Assembly (NCBI GenBank): GCA_021234155.1
Contig: JAJEKV010000013.1
Location: 12,242,669 to 12,306,668, forward strand
Origin: Isoetes taiwanensis
Taxonomy: Eukaryota > Streptophyta > Lycopodiopsida > Isoetales > Isoetaceae
Direction of reading: 5' to 3'
DNA length: 64,000 bases
The notes under the pieces were generated by a model that was given only the letters and a program-made list of their open reading frames with translations, did no database searches and had not been told where the DNA came from. Both the position numbers and the translations under genes were made by a program. This document shows positions 35,196-47,700 of this stretch, one piece after another; the first letter of the stretch is position 1; each line of letters opens with the position of its first letter.

Positions 35196-35527
35196 TCAGC
35201 TTATTGTCGATGCAGTTGTCGTGATGGATCAGCAGCAAAAACCCAACCTACACTGGAGAACCGTTTAAGTTAGATGAGCTCAGCACCGACGGGAATGCCG
35301 GAAACCATCTGGAAGGATCATATGTGGCCGACATGCCGAGGAATCCGCCAATTGGGGACGATCAACCCAAAATCCAAATTTCGTTGGAAAAGCCACAACC
35401 CCGATTTTTGGTTTGCTCGAATTTTTTTCCGGGAACTAAAAGCCTTGAAACCTTAGAAAATTAACCTAAAAAAAAATTCTAAAAAGTTTTCGGAACATCG
35501 GAAAAACCAAATTTAAACAATAGGATA
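35196..35527 (+). repeat. Right arm of the 332-bp inverted repeat
   Basis: Mirror of 29979-30310 and equal in length. The shared 60-codon frame starts near the ATG at 35274. The arms are much more alike than either is to the relic at 3168-3300. Confidence 0.85.
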
Positions 35528-36476
35528 CTCTACCATAAAATGTCGAACATTAATAATGGATTCAACCTTGTAGTTTTAGAACCAAACAAATGTCTGCACA
35601 CTGGGGTGTCTCATTTTCGATGTCCCTTTTGTCCCCCAATTTAGTACTAAAATCAATAAAGGTGGTTGGAAATCTTGGTGGCAATTTCAAATTTAGAAAA
35701 CAAAAATAGCAATAAAAAATCGAATTCCTTGAATCTTGGAGAACCGGGCTACAGTGCGTGCATGTGTTGAGCCCCAATAAAGCAAACTAAAACACCAACG
35801 AAATCATCATTCTTGCTTCTCGTCTTTCGATATGTTCAAGGTTTGAATGGAACCAATGGATTGTGTTTCTTTTTCCTATTTGCAACATTCAATTTGTGAG
35901 TTATTAGCGTATTTGAATGCCTTGCCTTATGAATTATGAATTGGGCATGGAAATAGCATTCCACTGATATGTTTGAGTCCAGTTTTTTGGGTTGCCCCTA
36001 ATGGGAAAACCATCATCCATGTGGGATTGTGGCATATTCCAAGTATATGTCAGTATATGCTCGAAAACATGACTTTGAAGTGTGATTTAAGCCATTTCAC
36101 TCTCGGGTCACGGAGGGCAACCCTCCGTGCGCAGCACCTTGTTTCCAATGGTTTTAAGGGTTTACATGTGCTTCAATAGTAGCACTTGCTGGTGTGCATT
36201 CTCTAGCTATTGGAAGGCCAGTCCACCCTATTTGATGTTCACGTATTTCTAGTACTCGTGCTCTACTCCAAGGATTATGTAATAAATCTTGGACTGCAAG
36301 TAAATTCATTGTTTTGGGTATTTGCGTTATTTATTCTCTCAACCATTTCCCAAAGCCCAAGAAGCATCTTATTGGACCTTGGATGAGCCCTTCAGCCAGT
36401 ATATTAGAAACATGAATTTGCTTCTTCTATGTGGAGATCTACTTCATGTAGTTAAAGAATTTAACATTCCTTTTAT
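35528..36476. other. Gene-free stretch
   Basis: No gene recognised. It contains copy 2 of the dispersed roughly 80-bp repeat. Confidence 0.45.
35983..36060 (+). repeat. Dispersed roughly 80-bp repeat, copy 2
   Basis: Same landmarks as copy 1: TTTTTTGGGTTGCCCCTAA, CATGTGGG, CATATTCCAAGTATATG and AGTATATGC. Confidence 0.7.
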
Positions 36477-36760
36477 AGATCGGGTGAAAGCATGTTAGGG
36501 CCTACATAAAAAATTACCAAAAAGGTATTTTTCTGTGTACTTCTGTGCAAGTACATAATTGTATTTTAAAGTACCTAGACTACAAGATTGACTAAAAAAA
36601 ATTGTGTTATGTTCAAGAGTAGTAGTACATACATGTTGTAAGGTACTTTGTGATGTCAAGAAGATGTTAAGAACTCAAATATATCATCATCTTTGACTAC
36701 CCAGAGTATTTTCCAGGTAGTTTCCAAAACATGTAGGCCCTAACATGCTCTTACCCGATC
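36477..36760. mobile_element. MITE-like element with roughly 30-bp terminal inverted repeats
   Basis: The ends are GATCGGGTGAAAGCATGTTA then GGGCCTACAT on the left, and their inverse (ATGTAGGCCC then TAACATGCTCTTACCCGATC) on the right, with two mismatches. The total is about 284 bp and non-coding. GATC at both ends is its own inverse, so it could be part of the TIR or a 4-bp duplication. The superfamily is undetermined. Confidence 0.75.
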
Positions 36761-38126
36761 ACTCCTTACATCTACAAAGCATATAATAATGTAGTATAAT
36801 ATGTGAAAGAATAACTATAATTCCTAAGTTAGATACATTTATGAAGATGTGCCTGTGTTCTCGACTCGTTTACTATCTGATGTAGGGCACTTAAACTATT
36901 CTCGACCTCCTATAAAATTTGAATGTTTACCATCAGATGTACGAGCACCTTCATCATTCTCACTAGATTCTTCTATTATTGTAAGTCTCTTCACTGTGAT
37001 GCTAGGCTTCTTGACCAACAAGTAGCACTTATAGAAAAAACTATCAATGTTTTCACCAAATTGGTCTTGAACTATGATGTCATTGTAGGCATGATGGGTA
37101 TCAAATGACATTTGCATTCTTGAAGTCTACAAACCTAGATATAAATGTTTGCCTTCAGTTGTGAGCCTGGGATTCTATACTGGTATGCAGCAATGGCATC
37201 CCTCATTGAAGATACATTCGAAAGGAAGGTCAGTTATGATAACCCATCTATTCAATCTTTCTCATGATTGACATCTAACGGGAAGGTCCAACATCTACTG
37301 CCACTATAGATGAATTTAAATCTTGGTATGACTTGCACATACAAGTTGTCTACAATGGCAGTCAAAAACTCCAAGGGAAGATCTAACTAGACAGCCACAT
37401 TCCATTCTAACAGTGATTTTGCCACTGAACGACAAATGTAGACTCCATCAATTAATTGGATTGACACTTGAGTGCCATTCTTGTCATTGGTTGCTGATTT
37501 ACAATAGTAACCCAGATGCCTTGGAGATCAGATATAATAAGCCCTGTAGGTAATCTAGAGCCATTAGGTTAGACAGATAATATCTAACCAAATATAGACG
37601 ATGGACAGACAAAAGTCTAACGTAATTATAGTTTGTAGACCTTGATAGAAATTAAAGCATTAGAAGAATTTCTCATTCAAATAACCTTTAAAGTACATAG
37701 CCAATTGGCATCAAATTCCATAAGTAGGAATGAATTTAGCTACCATTGTTCTACCCTATGACAGCTTGTTTTGCATATTCTCTTCTTCTCAGACCATATT
37801 CAACCAAAGCCTTTATTAATGCCTTTCTTCTTCCAACGGCAAATTCCTTATCGAAACATCACAAAGGAACTACATAAAATATAACTGCAACTCGCCATGC
37901 TTTTAGAGCATCGATAAAAGCTTGCATAAAGGCCATTTATATAAAGACCACAACTTACATTATGTGGTTGTTGTGGAACCTCCAGAATAGTCTCCTTCTT
38001 CACCGCATTCTGCAATATAATTCAATTTTACGCGAGCTAGAGTTTTTTAGATATATAATGACATCCTTATGAATCCTGCATACGCAAAGGGTAATATGCA
38101 ACTAAGAGTTTAGCACGCACAAGTAC
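36761..38126. other. Gene-free stretch
   Basis: No recognised gene, RNA or clear repeat up to the gypsy LTR. Confidence 0.45.
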
Positions 38127-39703
38127 TGTAGTGGCGATTTGGTATCTGGAATGATGGAGTATTGTATTTTTTTTGAAGATTCTAACTGTTTTTCTTACAT
38201 ATTTACAGATAATTTATATGTTTTTAAGGAAATTGGTATTTTTTGAAGACCGTGATAAGAAGCGGAGGCAACTTCGTAGCGGCTAAGAAGACCCTGATCA
38301 TGAAGTAGCGGCAACTTGAATAGGATCAAGATTCAAAGGGACGCCAATGGCAGCTATGGGATTATGCAAGGGAGCCGTATGAAGACGCGCAAGATCACAA
38401 AATCGAATTGCAGTTGCATTTGAAGGTCTTGGAATGTATTAGTGGCGGTATTATGGTGGAGGTTTTCCTCGAAAACCCCTACGTGGGCGAGGTAAGTCCT
38501 AGCTATAATACCATTACTATGCATTTCCGAGTTATATTAGTGAGATATGTTTGATACAAAGATGTGTGACGAAGTTGAGGGAAACAAAGATCATGTATTC
38601 AATTCACAAACTAAGGGTGTGGAATTAGATGCGTTGATTTGGGAAGATATGACATGTTTATGAAGCAAGCAAACAGGAATCAGAATTGAAAGATCACAAA
38701 AGAGTGTTCTAAGCAAAGACTAATGAGGTGTGAAGATGAAGATGAGGAAGGCATTACACAAAAGTATTGGATGATGTTACAAGAGGCGGACATACATGAG
38801 TAACGGGAAACAAATACAAACAAGGTGAGAAGCGCGGGCAGTACAATCAAGGTTGCATATCGTCTATCTAAGGAATGCAAGTCATGGAACATGAAAGGAA
38901 ATTAAATGTATTTGAAGAAAATTGATGACTAGGAGCTGATGTGGATGAATAGTTGAGAGAAACCTACCGTAAGAGTTAAGGAGATGGGAGCGGGCAGGTC
39001 GTTTGGAACAGGGGCTGCGATTACATGAAAGGAAGACCTCGGGCCCATGGAAGGGGCCTACCAGAAGCAAGGAAGTAAGTTCGTTTTGATCTATCAGCTT
39101 ATGGGCAAAAAATTACAGCAATGTGAAGCATTCTTATGGCAGATTTTTACATGTATATCAGACCTAATTCCAATTGGGCAGCACATTCTATGCAAATTCA
39201 GCCTGTAGGACATCATTAGCAGCCATAAATCAGTGCATGGAGCACTATAAATTCGTCCTTGTCTTCAATAACAAGTGGAAGCATGTGTAACAGCAACAAA
39301 TTTCTGATTTAGAGGACAACACAATTTGAATTGATCAAGGCATTGTTCCTTATTATTATGAAGATTCATATGGACCAGTTGCTTTATCATTGTCTTATTG
39401 CTGATTTCCTTTGAATCATGCCTTGTTATATTGCTATTATTTTTGAAGACTCAATGTTATCAATGTCATAAAAGACAAGCTGAAATATGATGCTCATTTG
39501 TGATGGTTTACAAGTTGCAATTCCTCGTAACAAACATTGTCAATTTGGAGTTTAGCATGTTGCAAGTCGTATCCATTATGAATTCTCTTATTGTGAATGA
39601 AGTATATTATCCTGCTGGTGGTTATTTCCCTGATTGTTTTACACTCATGCATCGCCGTGGAGCCCGGGGTTAGTTGTTCCTAGATTTCGTTGGACTCATT
39701 ACA
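38127..39703 (+). repeat. 5' LTR of the gypsy element
   Basis: It starts TGTAGTG and ends CATTACA, inverted termini of the TG...CA type, for about 1577 bp. The first 460 bases match 50785-51276. The rest is missing from the truncated 3' copy, so the right border rests on the CA end and on the primer-binding-like site 5 bases later. Confidence 0.75.
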
Positions 39704-39708
39704 TATTT

Positions 39709-39727
39709 TGGTGCGTTTGCCAGGAGA
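39709..39727 (+). other. Primer-binding-like site of the gypsy element
   Basis: TGGTGCGTTTGCCAGGAGA resembles the tRNA-Asp type site (TGGCGCCGTTGCCGGGGA) used by many plant gypsy elements, with several mismatches. Confidence 0.5.
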
Positions 39728-39834
39728 AACGGTCATCGTATGAGTGGAAGAAATTAGAGACGGACAAAAGAGATCAAGCACTGGAAGAATAAAGCCAGGC
39801 CATCCCATAGTCTGATCCTAACATTCTATGTTTT

Positions 39835-41037
39835 ATGTACCTGCCAAATGTGAAGTCAAAGGAGGAGAATGACAAGAGGAAAAAGCAACTAAGCCTTAAG
39901 AAGAGAGCATTATCAAGTACTGAGTCTTTAGAATCTATCAGAAGTTTGAGTCCCAAAAAATTAAAATCTAGTTTGGAGTTAACAAGAAGGCAACACAGCG
40001 AACCAGCTGTAAGTTATAATTCTGAAATCCCTTCAAGTTCGAGTTTAGTAGTATCTATTTCTTCAGCTATGCAAGGCGTTCCAGCAACAACAAAGGCAAT
40101 ACGGATGCCATATCCAACATTTTCTGCCCTTGGCGGTATGGATGCTGACTCGCATGTGCAATCATTTCCGACAATCAGTGAAGCCAATCAGGAGGATAAT
40201 GATCAAGAGAAGATGAGGCTTTTTCCAGCGACACTCAAAGATGGCGCAGTGGAATGGTACCGTTTGGCCAAGTCCACTACTCCTTTCCATACTTGGAAGG
40301 AGTTAGAAACAGCATTTTTGAATGCTTTCAGACCCGTGGGATATGCTCAACGAGTGAGTGATGAATTGTCATATATCAAGTTGCTGCCTAACGAGAGTTT
40401 GCAGAGTTAAATATTATCAGATTCCAAAGAAAGATCCCAAACCATCTGATGAAGACCAGGTGAGGTATTTTACAAACGGACTTCCAACTGATATTGGTTT
40501 TTATATAAAAGGGCAAACTCCTTCTAAATTAGAGGATGCCATAAAGATTGCTTCTAGCTGGGAGCAAGCTAAGCTCAACATGGCTCGCTATTACCAACCT
40601 GGAGTAGTGATGCCATCGGTTCTTGGAGGGGTGCACTGCCGGCAATGTTTCCATCACAATTGGGTATGGCATCAAGTCCCATGGAGCCTCCTTCTTTTTC
40701 TCCTATGCTGTTCAGTTTTCTTGCAGCAAACACATTGATTCCTGAAGCAATGGATTATAGTAAGCTGCAATTGGTTGGAGCTGCCGGTAAGGAATCTGAA
40801 ACTGTATCTAAGAGTGAGCTTGTCAAGGTGAAAGAGGATTTAGTTGAGGCATTGACAAAGCAAATGACTGATTTGCAATTGAATTGGGTTCGAAGTATGG
40901 CTGCTTCCCCTCAGCCCAAAACGGAGCGCACTAACATCTGGTGTGTAAAGTGTAAAGGATATGGCCATCTCCCATCGGAATGTGCAACGTCTGCAAGCTA
41001 TAGTCTCTTCTCAAAATTGTGGCAGACGGAATCATAA
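39835..41037 (+). pseudogene. Gypsy gag (frameshifted)
   Basis: The first frame (39835-40410) carries the gag-type core: MRLFPATLKDGAVEWYRLAK then TTPFHTWKELETAFLNAF. A break near 40405 loses part of the conserved gag region. The next frame resumes with EDQVRYFTNGLPTDIGFYIK, and a further shift near 40650 leads to a frame ending at 41037. That last frame holds a zinc-knuckle-like piece (WCVKCKGYGHLPSEC, C-x2-C-x4-H-x4-C). Gag would form the virus-like particle. Confidence 0.8.
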
Positions 41038-41150
41038 AACTGAAGATTGTTCTATTTGAAGAATAGAGTGCAGCCTATGCAACAGACTCAATCAATCTAT
41101 CAAGTGCAACCTATGTATGGAGCTTCTGTACCTGTATTGCAGCAGCCCAA

Positions 41151-42885
41151 GTGCAACAACTAGCGAGACCGAGAGGCCATGGCGGACGTATTCCACAATG
41201 TTATCGATGCGGTGAGATGGGCCATATTTCTCCCCATTGTCCTAACCCAAGGAAGTCTGTGGAATTTCAGCCTATTTGTGGCATATGCCAAACCCAGGGG
41301 TTGCACTCTCAGGAGAATTGTCTGAACAAATTGGAGGTCAAGAAGAATATCAAATTTAAGGAGCCTATAGTGGATTTTGGAGCAATCTTTGTGGATATAC
41401 CAAGGAATTCAACTATACCAGCACATGCGGTGGAGACAAGACATCAAGTATCAAAGAGACGAGAACAAGAGGCTGTTGTTGCTATCAACCATATTCCGGA
41501 ACGTAATTTTCAAGAACAATGTTCAGGATTGCCACAATTGTTTTCCAGACCTGAAGATGATGTAGAAGACCAAGCTTTTATATTTGATCAGAAAGACATC
41601 CCTGCTCCTGTGAATGTAAAGAATATTATTGATGCTGAATTTGCCCCTCATGCATTGAAGGAATCCACACAGAAGAAAAAACGCAAGTATAAAAGGGTTT
41701 TGAAGATGGAATCAAGTGCACCGTATGATATTTTGAAGGATTTAGAGAATCAACATCCCACTTTGACTTTTGGCCAGTTATTACAAGTTGCACCAGCGTG
41801 TAGGAAGGCTCTTACATCAGCTCTCAAGGGTCACAAGGAGATCGTTGTGAATTCAGCTTGGCCTGTCATTGCAGATATGAGTTTACCATGTATTGACGTG
41901 GAGATAAATGGCCAATTGATTCGTGAGTGCACTATAGATGGAGGTTCTGATGTCAATATTATGCCAGAGGATGTCATGAAGAAATTGGAGCTTTCTAGCA
42001 TTGTCCCTGTGTATTTCATGGTAAGAATGGCGGACCAACGACGAGTGAAGCCCTTGGGGATGATTACAGGTGTGCAAACTCTTATTGCTGGTATTGTATT
42101 CTATGTTGATTATGTAATCTTGCGTATGACCCATGGAAATTTCACCTATCCGATCTTGCTTGGACGTCCGTGGTTATTGCAAGCATCTGCTAAGCATGAT
42201 TGGTCTACTGGACTCCTGCAAATTGGATATGGCAACAATGTGGTTCGAGTGCAAGTTCACTTTCATCCTAATACATTGATGCCCATAAGGAACAACGAGG
42301 ATAACGATAGTGATACAAGTTCCAGTGATTCAAGTGAAGAAGACCTCGAGTCTTCCGACGAGGATATTGATGCTGCTGCGATATATGTGGAAAGGGAGGA
42401 TTATATGAAGTTGCGAGCTCCACCTTATCAAGCTGATACCTCAAGTGTTGATCTTCAAGAATGGCTAAATGATACAATAGGTTGTAATATGGTTTCTGTA
42501 GAACCAATTGACGAGGAAGACGAGGAGCAGTATCCAGAGCGTTTCACTAATTATGAAGTGGTGGAATTGAAACTGAGGGAGATACCTGCTACACAGGAAA
42601 CCAGCAACCTTATAAAGAAGTTTATCGAGCCTCCAGCATTGCAAGATCTGAATTTAGGAACCGAGGCGGAACCTAGGATTATTAAACTCGGTGCAGACCT
42701 TAATATTGAGGAGCTAGAGCGATATCAACTTCTTTTTGAAGAGTTCCGAGATATCTTTGCGTGGAGTTATATGAAAATGGTTGGCATTGATCCTCAACTT
42801 TGTGTTCATCGTATTCCATTGGTAAGAGACGCTATTCCTGTGCGTCAACGCTATTATAGAATGAATCCTAGTTATTCTCGTGCTG
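41151..42885 (+). pseudogene. Gypsy zinc knuckle, protease and start of RT
   Basis: CYRCGEMGHISPHC near the start is a second knuckle. The aspartic protease is recognised by CTIDGGSDVNIMPEDV (near 41930-41980; D-G-G in place of D-S/T-G, as in many plant gypsy elements) and by YPILLGRPWLLQ. An acidic linker follows (42290-42370). Next comes the region before RT (FRDIFAWSY, then IPVRQRYYRMNPSYSRAV), where the frame runs straight into the copia LTR at 42886. The open frame continues 83 codons into that LTR and stops at 43136, so any product would be chimeric. Confidence 0.85.
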
Positions 42886-43437
42886 TGTTAGAAAATATGG
42901 TATCATCACATGTGTATGATCAAGACAAGTTGCAGAACATCATGATTGTGTCAGCTAAATCAACAACACAGAAGCAGATAAATAATCCTAGGGTTCATTC
43001 GGGCTCAATTGTTACAAAGGGTATTGTGGTAAGCAAAGGTCAAGGATATTATTCTTTATTTTCAAATACAATGGTTGAAGAGGTCGTGAAATCTAAATTG
43101 TGCATGTGGGATATTGTGGTCGAAATGCAAAACTGAAAGGGCCAGCAAATCCGGCGTTCTGTGGAATCAACCGACGGAACCATAATGTATAAATAGTGGA
43201 ATTCTGTGCAATGGAAGACGCGGACTGAGATCAAGGTCGAGATCGACTGGTAATGAAGAATTCACCTTGATAGTTTCTCTTTTGTATTGACATTGTTGAA
43301 CTCGAGTATAAGTCAATGGTTTAAACATCGTCATTGAATTTATTTGCTCATACAATAACTAGTGGTTGTGTATTGAGTGGTTGATCATTTGATTGAAATT
43401 TTTGCAAGTGTTGCTAAAAGTGCTACATAAATTAACA
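42886..43437 (+). repeat. 5' LTR of the copia element
   Basis: It starts TGTTAG and ends TTAACA, 552 bp. A TATA box (TATAAATA, 43188-43195) is the likely promoter core. The primer site follows after two bases. Confidence 0.92.
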
Positions 43438-43439
43438 TT

Positions 43440-43454
43440 TGGTATCAAAGCGAG
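43440..43454 (+). other. Copia primer-binding site (initiator tRNA-Met type)
   Basis: TGGTATCAAAGCGAG matches the usual plant TGGTATCAGAGC site with one early difference, two bases after the LTR end. Confidence 0.85.
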
Positions 43455-43473
43455 TTGCAGTTGACATTAAATC

Positions 43474-46400
43474 ATGTCAAGCCGGTTTGGAGCAAGTCTA
43501 CTGAGTACAGTAGAGGTGTATAAAGGAGGACCTGGGTTTCAGGTGTGGAAGGATGCTATCAAGCATATTTTGGAGGTAGAAGAGTTATGGGATCTTGTTG
43601 ATCCACTAGGAGCAGGAGTAGCTCAGTCTGGTGCAGAAAATGTTACACCAGCAAGGTCAAGTAATGTTGGTTCCTCAAACACTCGAAGTTTTGCTGTAGC
43701 TGCAGGATCTGGAGGTACAACCCCTGGAGGAACTTCTGGTACAGTGAGCAGTGGTGGAGGTAGATCTAGTCATGCAAGACAAATGGAGGCACAAGGCATT
43801 ATCACTTGTAAGGTTAGTGCCACTATAAGATTAAAGCTCAGAAATAAAAATGCCAAAGAGATGTGGATTTTTCTGCTCAAACATTATGAAGAGAAAAGCT
43901 CTTCCCAAATTGACCTACTAGAGAATGAGTTAAGGAAGCTAAAATTGAAGGAAGAAAATGATGTTTCAGACTTCTTTAACAATATTGATAATATTGTAGC
44001 AGACCTAAGTGGTGCAGGGGTAAATCTAACTGAAAGATACCAAGTGTTGGCTATTGCTAGATCTGTTAGTGAAAATGAGCAACTTGCAATGTTCATAAGA
44101 AACATGGCTAAAAATAGGGAGGAAGCAGAAAATATCATAAGGACTGAGGCAGAACAAAAGAAAATGCTAAAGGGTGATGATGATGAGGCTGCAGAAATTC
44201 TCTTTGCTGGAAAAAGGAACAAAGAAACATGTTTTTACTGTCATGAACCTGGTCACTATAAGAATGCATGCCCAAAATTGAACAAAGAATTCCATTGCTT
44301 CAATTGTGGAGGAAAGGGGCATTCAGCAGCCAAGTGTCCAACTCCAAAAGATTATGGAAGAGGGAAAAGTGGTCCTAGCAGAAGGGGAGGCAGAAATCCA
44401 AGCTCAAATCGAGGAGGAAGAAGAGCTGCTGGAACCTTTGTGGCAACAGAGATGGAAAAGAAAGAAAAGCCTGAAACTGAAGATGAGGAAGAGGTAAAAT
44501 GTGCTTTGTCTATCTCTTGTAGAAAGGAAGCTAATATTAAAACTGGTGTGCTTGTAGTTGATAGTGGAGCTGAGAGATTAGTAGTTCAAAACTCTGATCT
44601 GCTCAAGAATCTTGAAGGATCTTATGCCAAAAATATCCAAGTGGGAAATGGAGAACTCCAAAGCATAGAAGGAAGAGGCCTGCTGCAGCTGACAGATCTT
44701 CAAGGAAAAATAGTGGATATTGAAAATGTTTTGTGTGTGCCAACTTTGATAAAGAATCTTATTTCTGTTAGCCAACTAGTTGATTTGGGTTACAGGGTCA
44801 CTTTTGACACCAAAGCATGTACTATTTTCCTTGGAAATGAATTAAAGTTTTATGCAAAACGTGTTGGAAACTTGTTTCAATTGAATAGCACACAAAATGA
44901 CAGTGAGAAAATAATGCATGTTTCAGAAATGACAATTTGGCATAATAGGTTGACCCATACTCATTGCAATAACATTAAGTTTTTGAGCAAAAAAGGATGG
45001 CTGGACTGTGAGCAAGCAGGAAACCAAAAGTTCCTTTGTGAAGGGTGTTTGCTTGGAAAGATTAACAGATTACCTTTTCCAAAATCTGGAAAAAGAGCAA
45101 ATGGTATTCTTGAGCTTGTACACACTGATATTTGTGGACCCCTAAATGTGAGAGGAAGAACAAATAAGAGATACTTCATCTCTTTCATAGATGACTATAG
45201 CAGAAAGTGCAAAATATATTGTCTTGGGAAGAAGTCATAAGCATTTGTTGCATTTAAACAGTATGTGAAAGAAGTTGAAAGAGAAACATGAAAGAAAATT
45301 AAGTGTGTAAGGTCAGATAGGGGAGGGGAATTTCTCTCTACAAAATTCAAACTCTTTTGCATAGCAAATGGAATCAAAAGACAATTGACATGCAGGTATA
45401 GCCCCCAGCAGAATGGAGTTGCAGAAAGGAAAAATAGGACTGTTCTTGATGCCATAAGATCTATGATTAAACACTCAGGGTTGCCAAATTACCTATGGGA
45501 AGAAGCTTTAAAAACTGCCATTACTATACAAAACAAGTTGCCATCAGCTAGTCTAAAAGGAAATGTGCCAGACTTAATTTGGTCAGACTCAAAAGGGAAA
45601 GTAGACTTCAGCATGCTCAGAACATATGGTTGCCTAGCAGTAGCACATGTACCTTCTGAACTAAGGCAGAAATTGGATGACAAAGGCCAAATAGGTTTCC
45701 TGGTTGGATATGATGAAGAATCAAAGGGGTATAGGCTATTTATTCCAAAGGATAAATCCATAATTATAAGCAGGGATGTAATCTTTTATGAAGAAATTCT
45801 GTACAAAGACAGACATAATGTAAAGCCTGCAGAAATAAAGATAGAAAAAGAAGTCACTACAGAGGACTGTAAGGCAGGCACAGATGGCCAAGCAATGAAG
45901 ACAACACATTATGATTCTGAGTCGGATAGTGAAATTGCAGAAGAAAATAATGATCATACACACATGGAAGAGCAAGAGAATAAAGAAGTAGTCGAGGATA
46001 CATTTGTGAAAAAGAGAAAGACTCAGGTAGAAAGACTTTTGGAAGATGCACAAATAAATAACAATGAATATGGAAGGTCAGCAACTGGAAGAAGTAAAAG
46101 GCTTGAAAAATTAGAACTGCTAGACACTGAGCATGAACATGAGCAGATTATGGCCATCTTGGAGGATGTAATAATTCCTAAGTCATATGAAGAAGCACTG
46201 GAATCTGGAGATAAGGAGAGATGGATAAAAGCAATGGAGGAGGAATTAGAATCCTTCAAAACCACAGAAACATATGACCTTGTTACCAAACCAGCTGACA
46301 GAAATGCCATTGGGAGCAAATGGATCTTCAAATTAAAAAATAATGCTGATGGGAGTCAAAAATTTAAGGCTAGACTTGTGGCTCAAGGGTATACTCAGAA

Positions 46401-47643
46401 AAAGGGAAAAGATTATGATGAGACCTACTCACCAATTGTAAAGCTCACGAGCATTACACCACATGGATGTCAAAACAGCCTTCTTGAATGCAAAACTGGA
46501 TGAGGATGTACATGAGGCAGCCACCAGGGTATGAAGTAGGTGAAAACAAGTTTTGGAAGCTGAATAAAGCTGTTTATGGGTTGAAACAAGCTCCCAGGGA
46601 ATGGTACCTATGCATGGATAATTTTCTTAGAGATCAGGGTTTTGAAAAACTCAAAAATGATGGAAACCTCTATAGATATTCTGCTGGAGAAAAATTTTGC
46701 ATTATTGCTCTTTATGTAGATGATTGTATAATGGCAGCAAATTGTGAAAAGATATTGGTACACTGTAAACAAATACTCAAGAACAGGTTCCATATGACAG
46801 ACCTTGGTGAATTACATCAATTTTTGGGAATAGAGGTAACAAGAGACAGGCAGAAAAACTTATTACATCTAAAGCAAGGCAAGCATATTGACAATATGCT
46901 AAAAAGGTTTAATATGGCTGAGGCAAACCCAGTTAAAACCCCAATTGTTCCAGGGCATAAATTAACAGCTGATGTGGCTATGAGCAAGGAGGAAATCACT
47001 GAAATGGAAGGGGTGCCATATAGGGCATTAGTTGGCTGTCTGTTGTATCTCTCTAACAATACACGACCTGATATAACCTATGCTGTAAATATCCTTAGTA
47101 GAAGATGTCATAATCCAAGCAAAGCCCATTGGCTGGCAGGTAAGAGGATACTAAGGTATTTGAAAGGGAGCAAAGAAAATGGAATAACATATGACTCACA
47201 GAATTTGAAGCTTGAATCATATAGTGATGCTGACTGGGCAGGAGACTTGAGCATGAGATCAACCTCTGGATATGTAATCTTTTTAGCAGGAGGCCCAATC
47301 ACATGGAGAAGCAAAGTGGCCATGTCTTCTGCAGAAGCAGAGTATGCTGCATCTTCTCTAGTGGCAAAGGAAACGACTATTGGATGAACTTGGATGCATA
47401 CAAAATGGTCCTACAAACATCTTTACAGATAGCCAAAGCTGCATGGCAATAGTCAAAAATCCAGTTGACCATGAAAGAACTAAGCACATAGAACTTAGTA
47501 TGCATTTTATAAGGGACTTGGCAGAAAAGAAGATTATACAGATGGTGTATGTCAATACAGTAAATCAAGTAGCAGATGTTTTCACTAAAGGACTCACTGA
47601 AGCAAAGTTTACACAGTTCAAGAACAGGTTGAATATTCAATAG
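43474..47643 (+). pseudogene. Copia gag-pol polyprotein, broken
   Basis: Gag (from 43474) includes the UBN2-type region and two zinc knuckles (CFYCHEPGHYKNAC and CFNCGGKGHSAAKC). The protease has VVDSGAERLVV near 44560. The integrase begins with the H-x-H..C-x2-C region near 44940-45050 and HTDICGPLN. RT has the YVDDC box near 46717. RNase H has SDADWAGD and SSAEAEYA, and the polyprotein closes with ADVFTKGL. Breaks: in-frame stops TAA at 45238 and TGA at 45289. A deletion with frameshift near 46455 removes about 15 residues before MDVKTAFLN, a further shift lies near 46508, and a deletion with frameshift near 47372 lies in RNase H. The integrase and RT therefore cannot be made intact. Confidence 0.93.
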
Positions 47644-47690
47644 AAATTGCAAACAACAGGTACTTGATACAATCTGCTGACACATGTGAT

Positions 47691-47700
47691 GAAGGAGGAA
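47691..47700 (+). other. Copia polypurine tract
   Basis: GAAGGAGGAA directly precedes the 3' LTR and would prime plus-strand synthesis. Confidence 0.85.

Noticed and set aside
38127-38586. Gypsy 5' LTR of only 460 bp
   Set aside because: The shared 460 bases end without a primer site. The TACA end and primer-like site at 39.70 kb show a longer LTR, with the 3' copy truncated.
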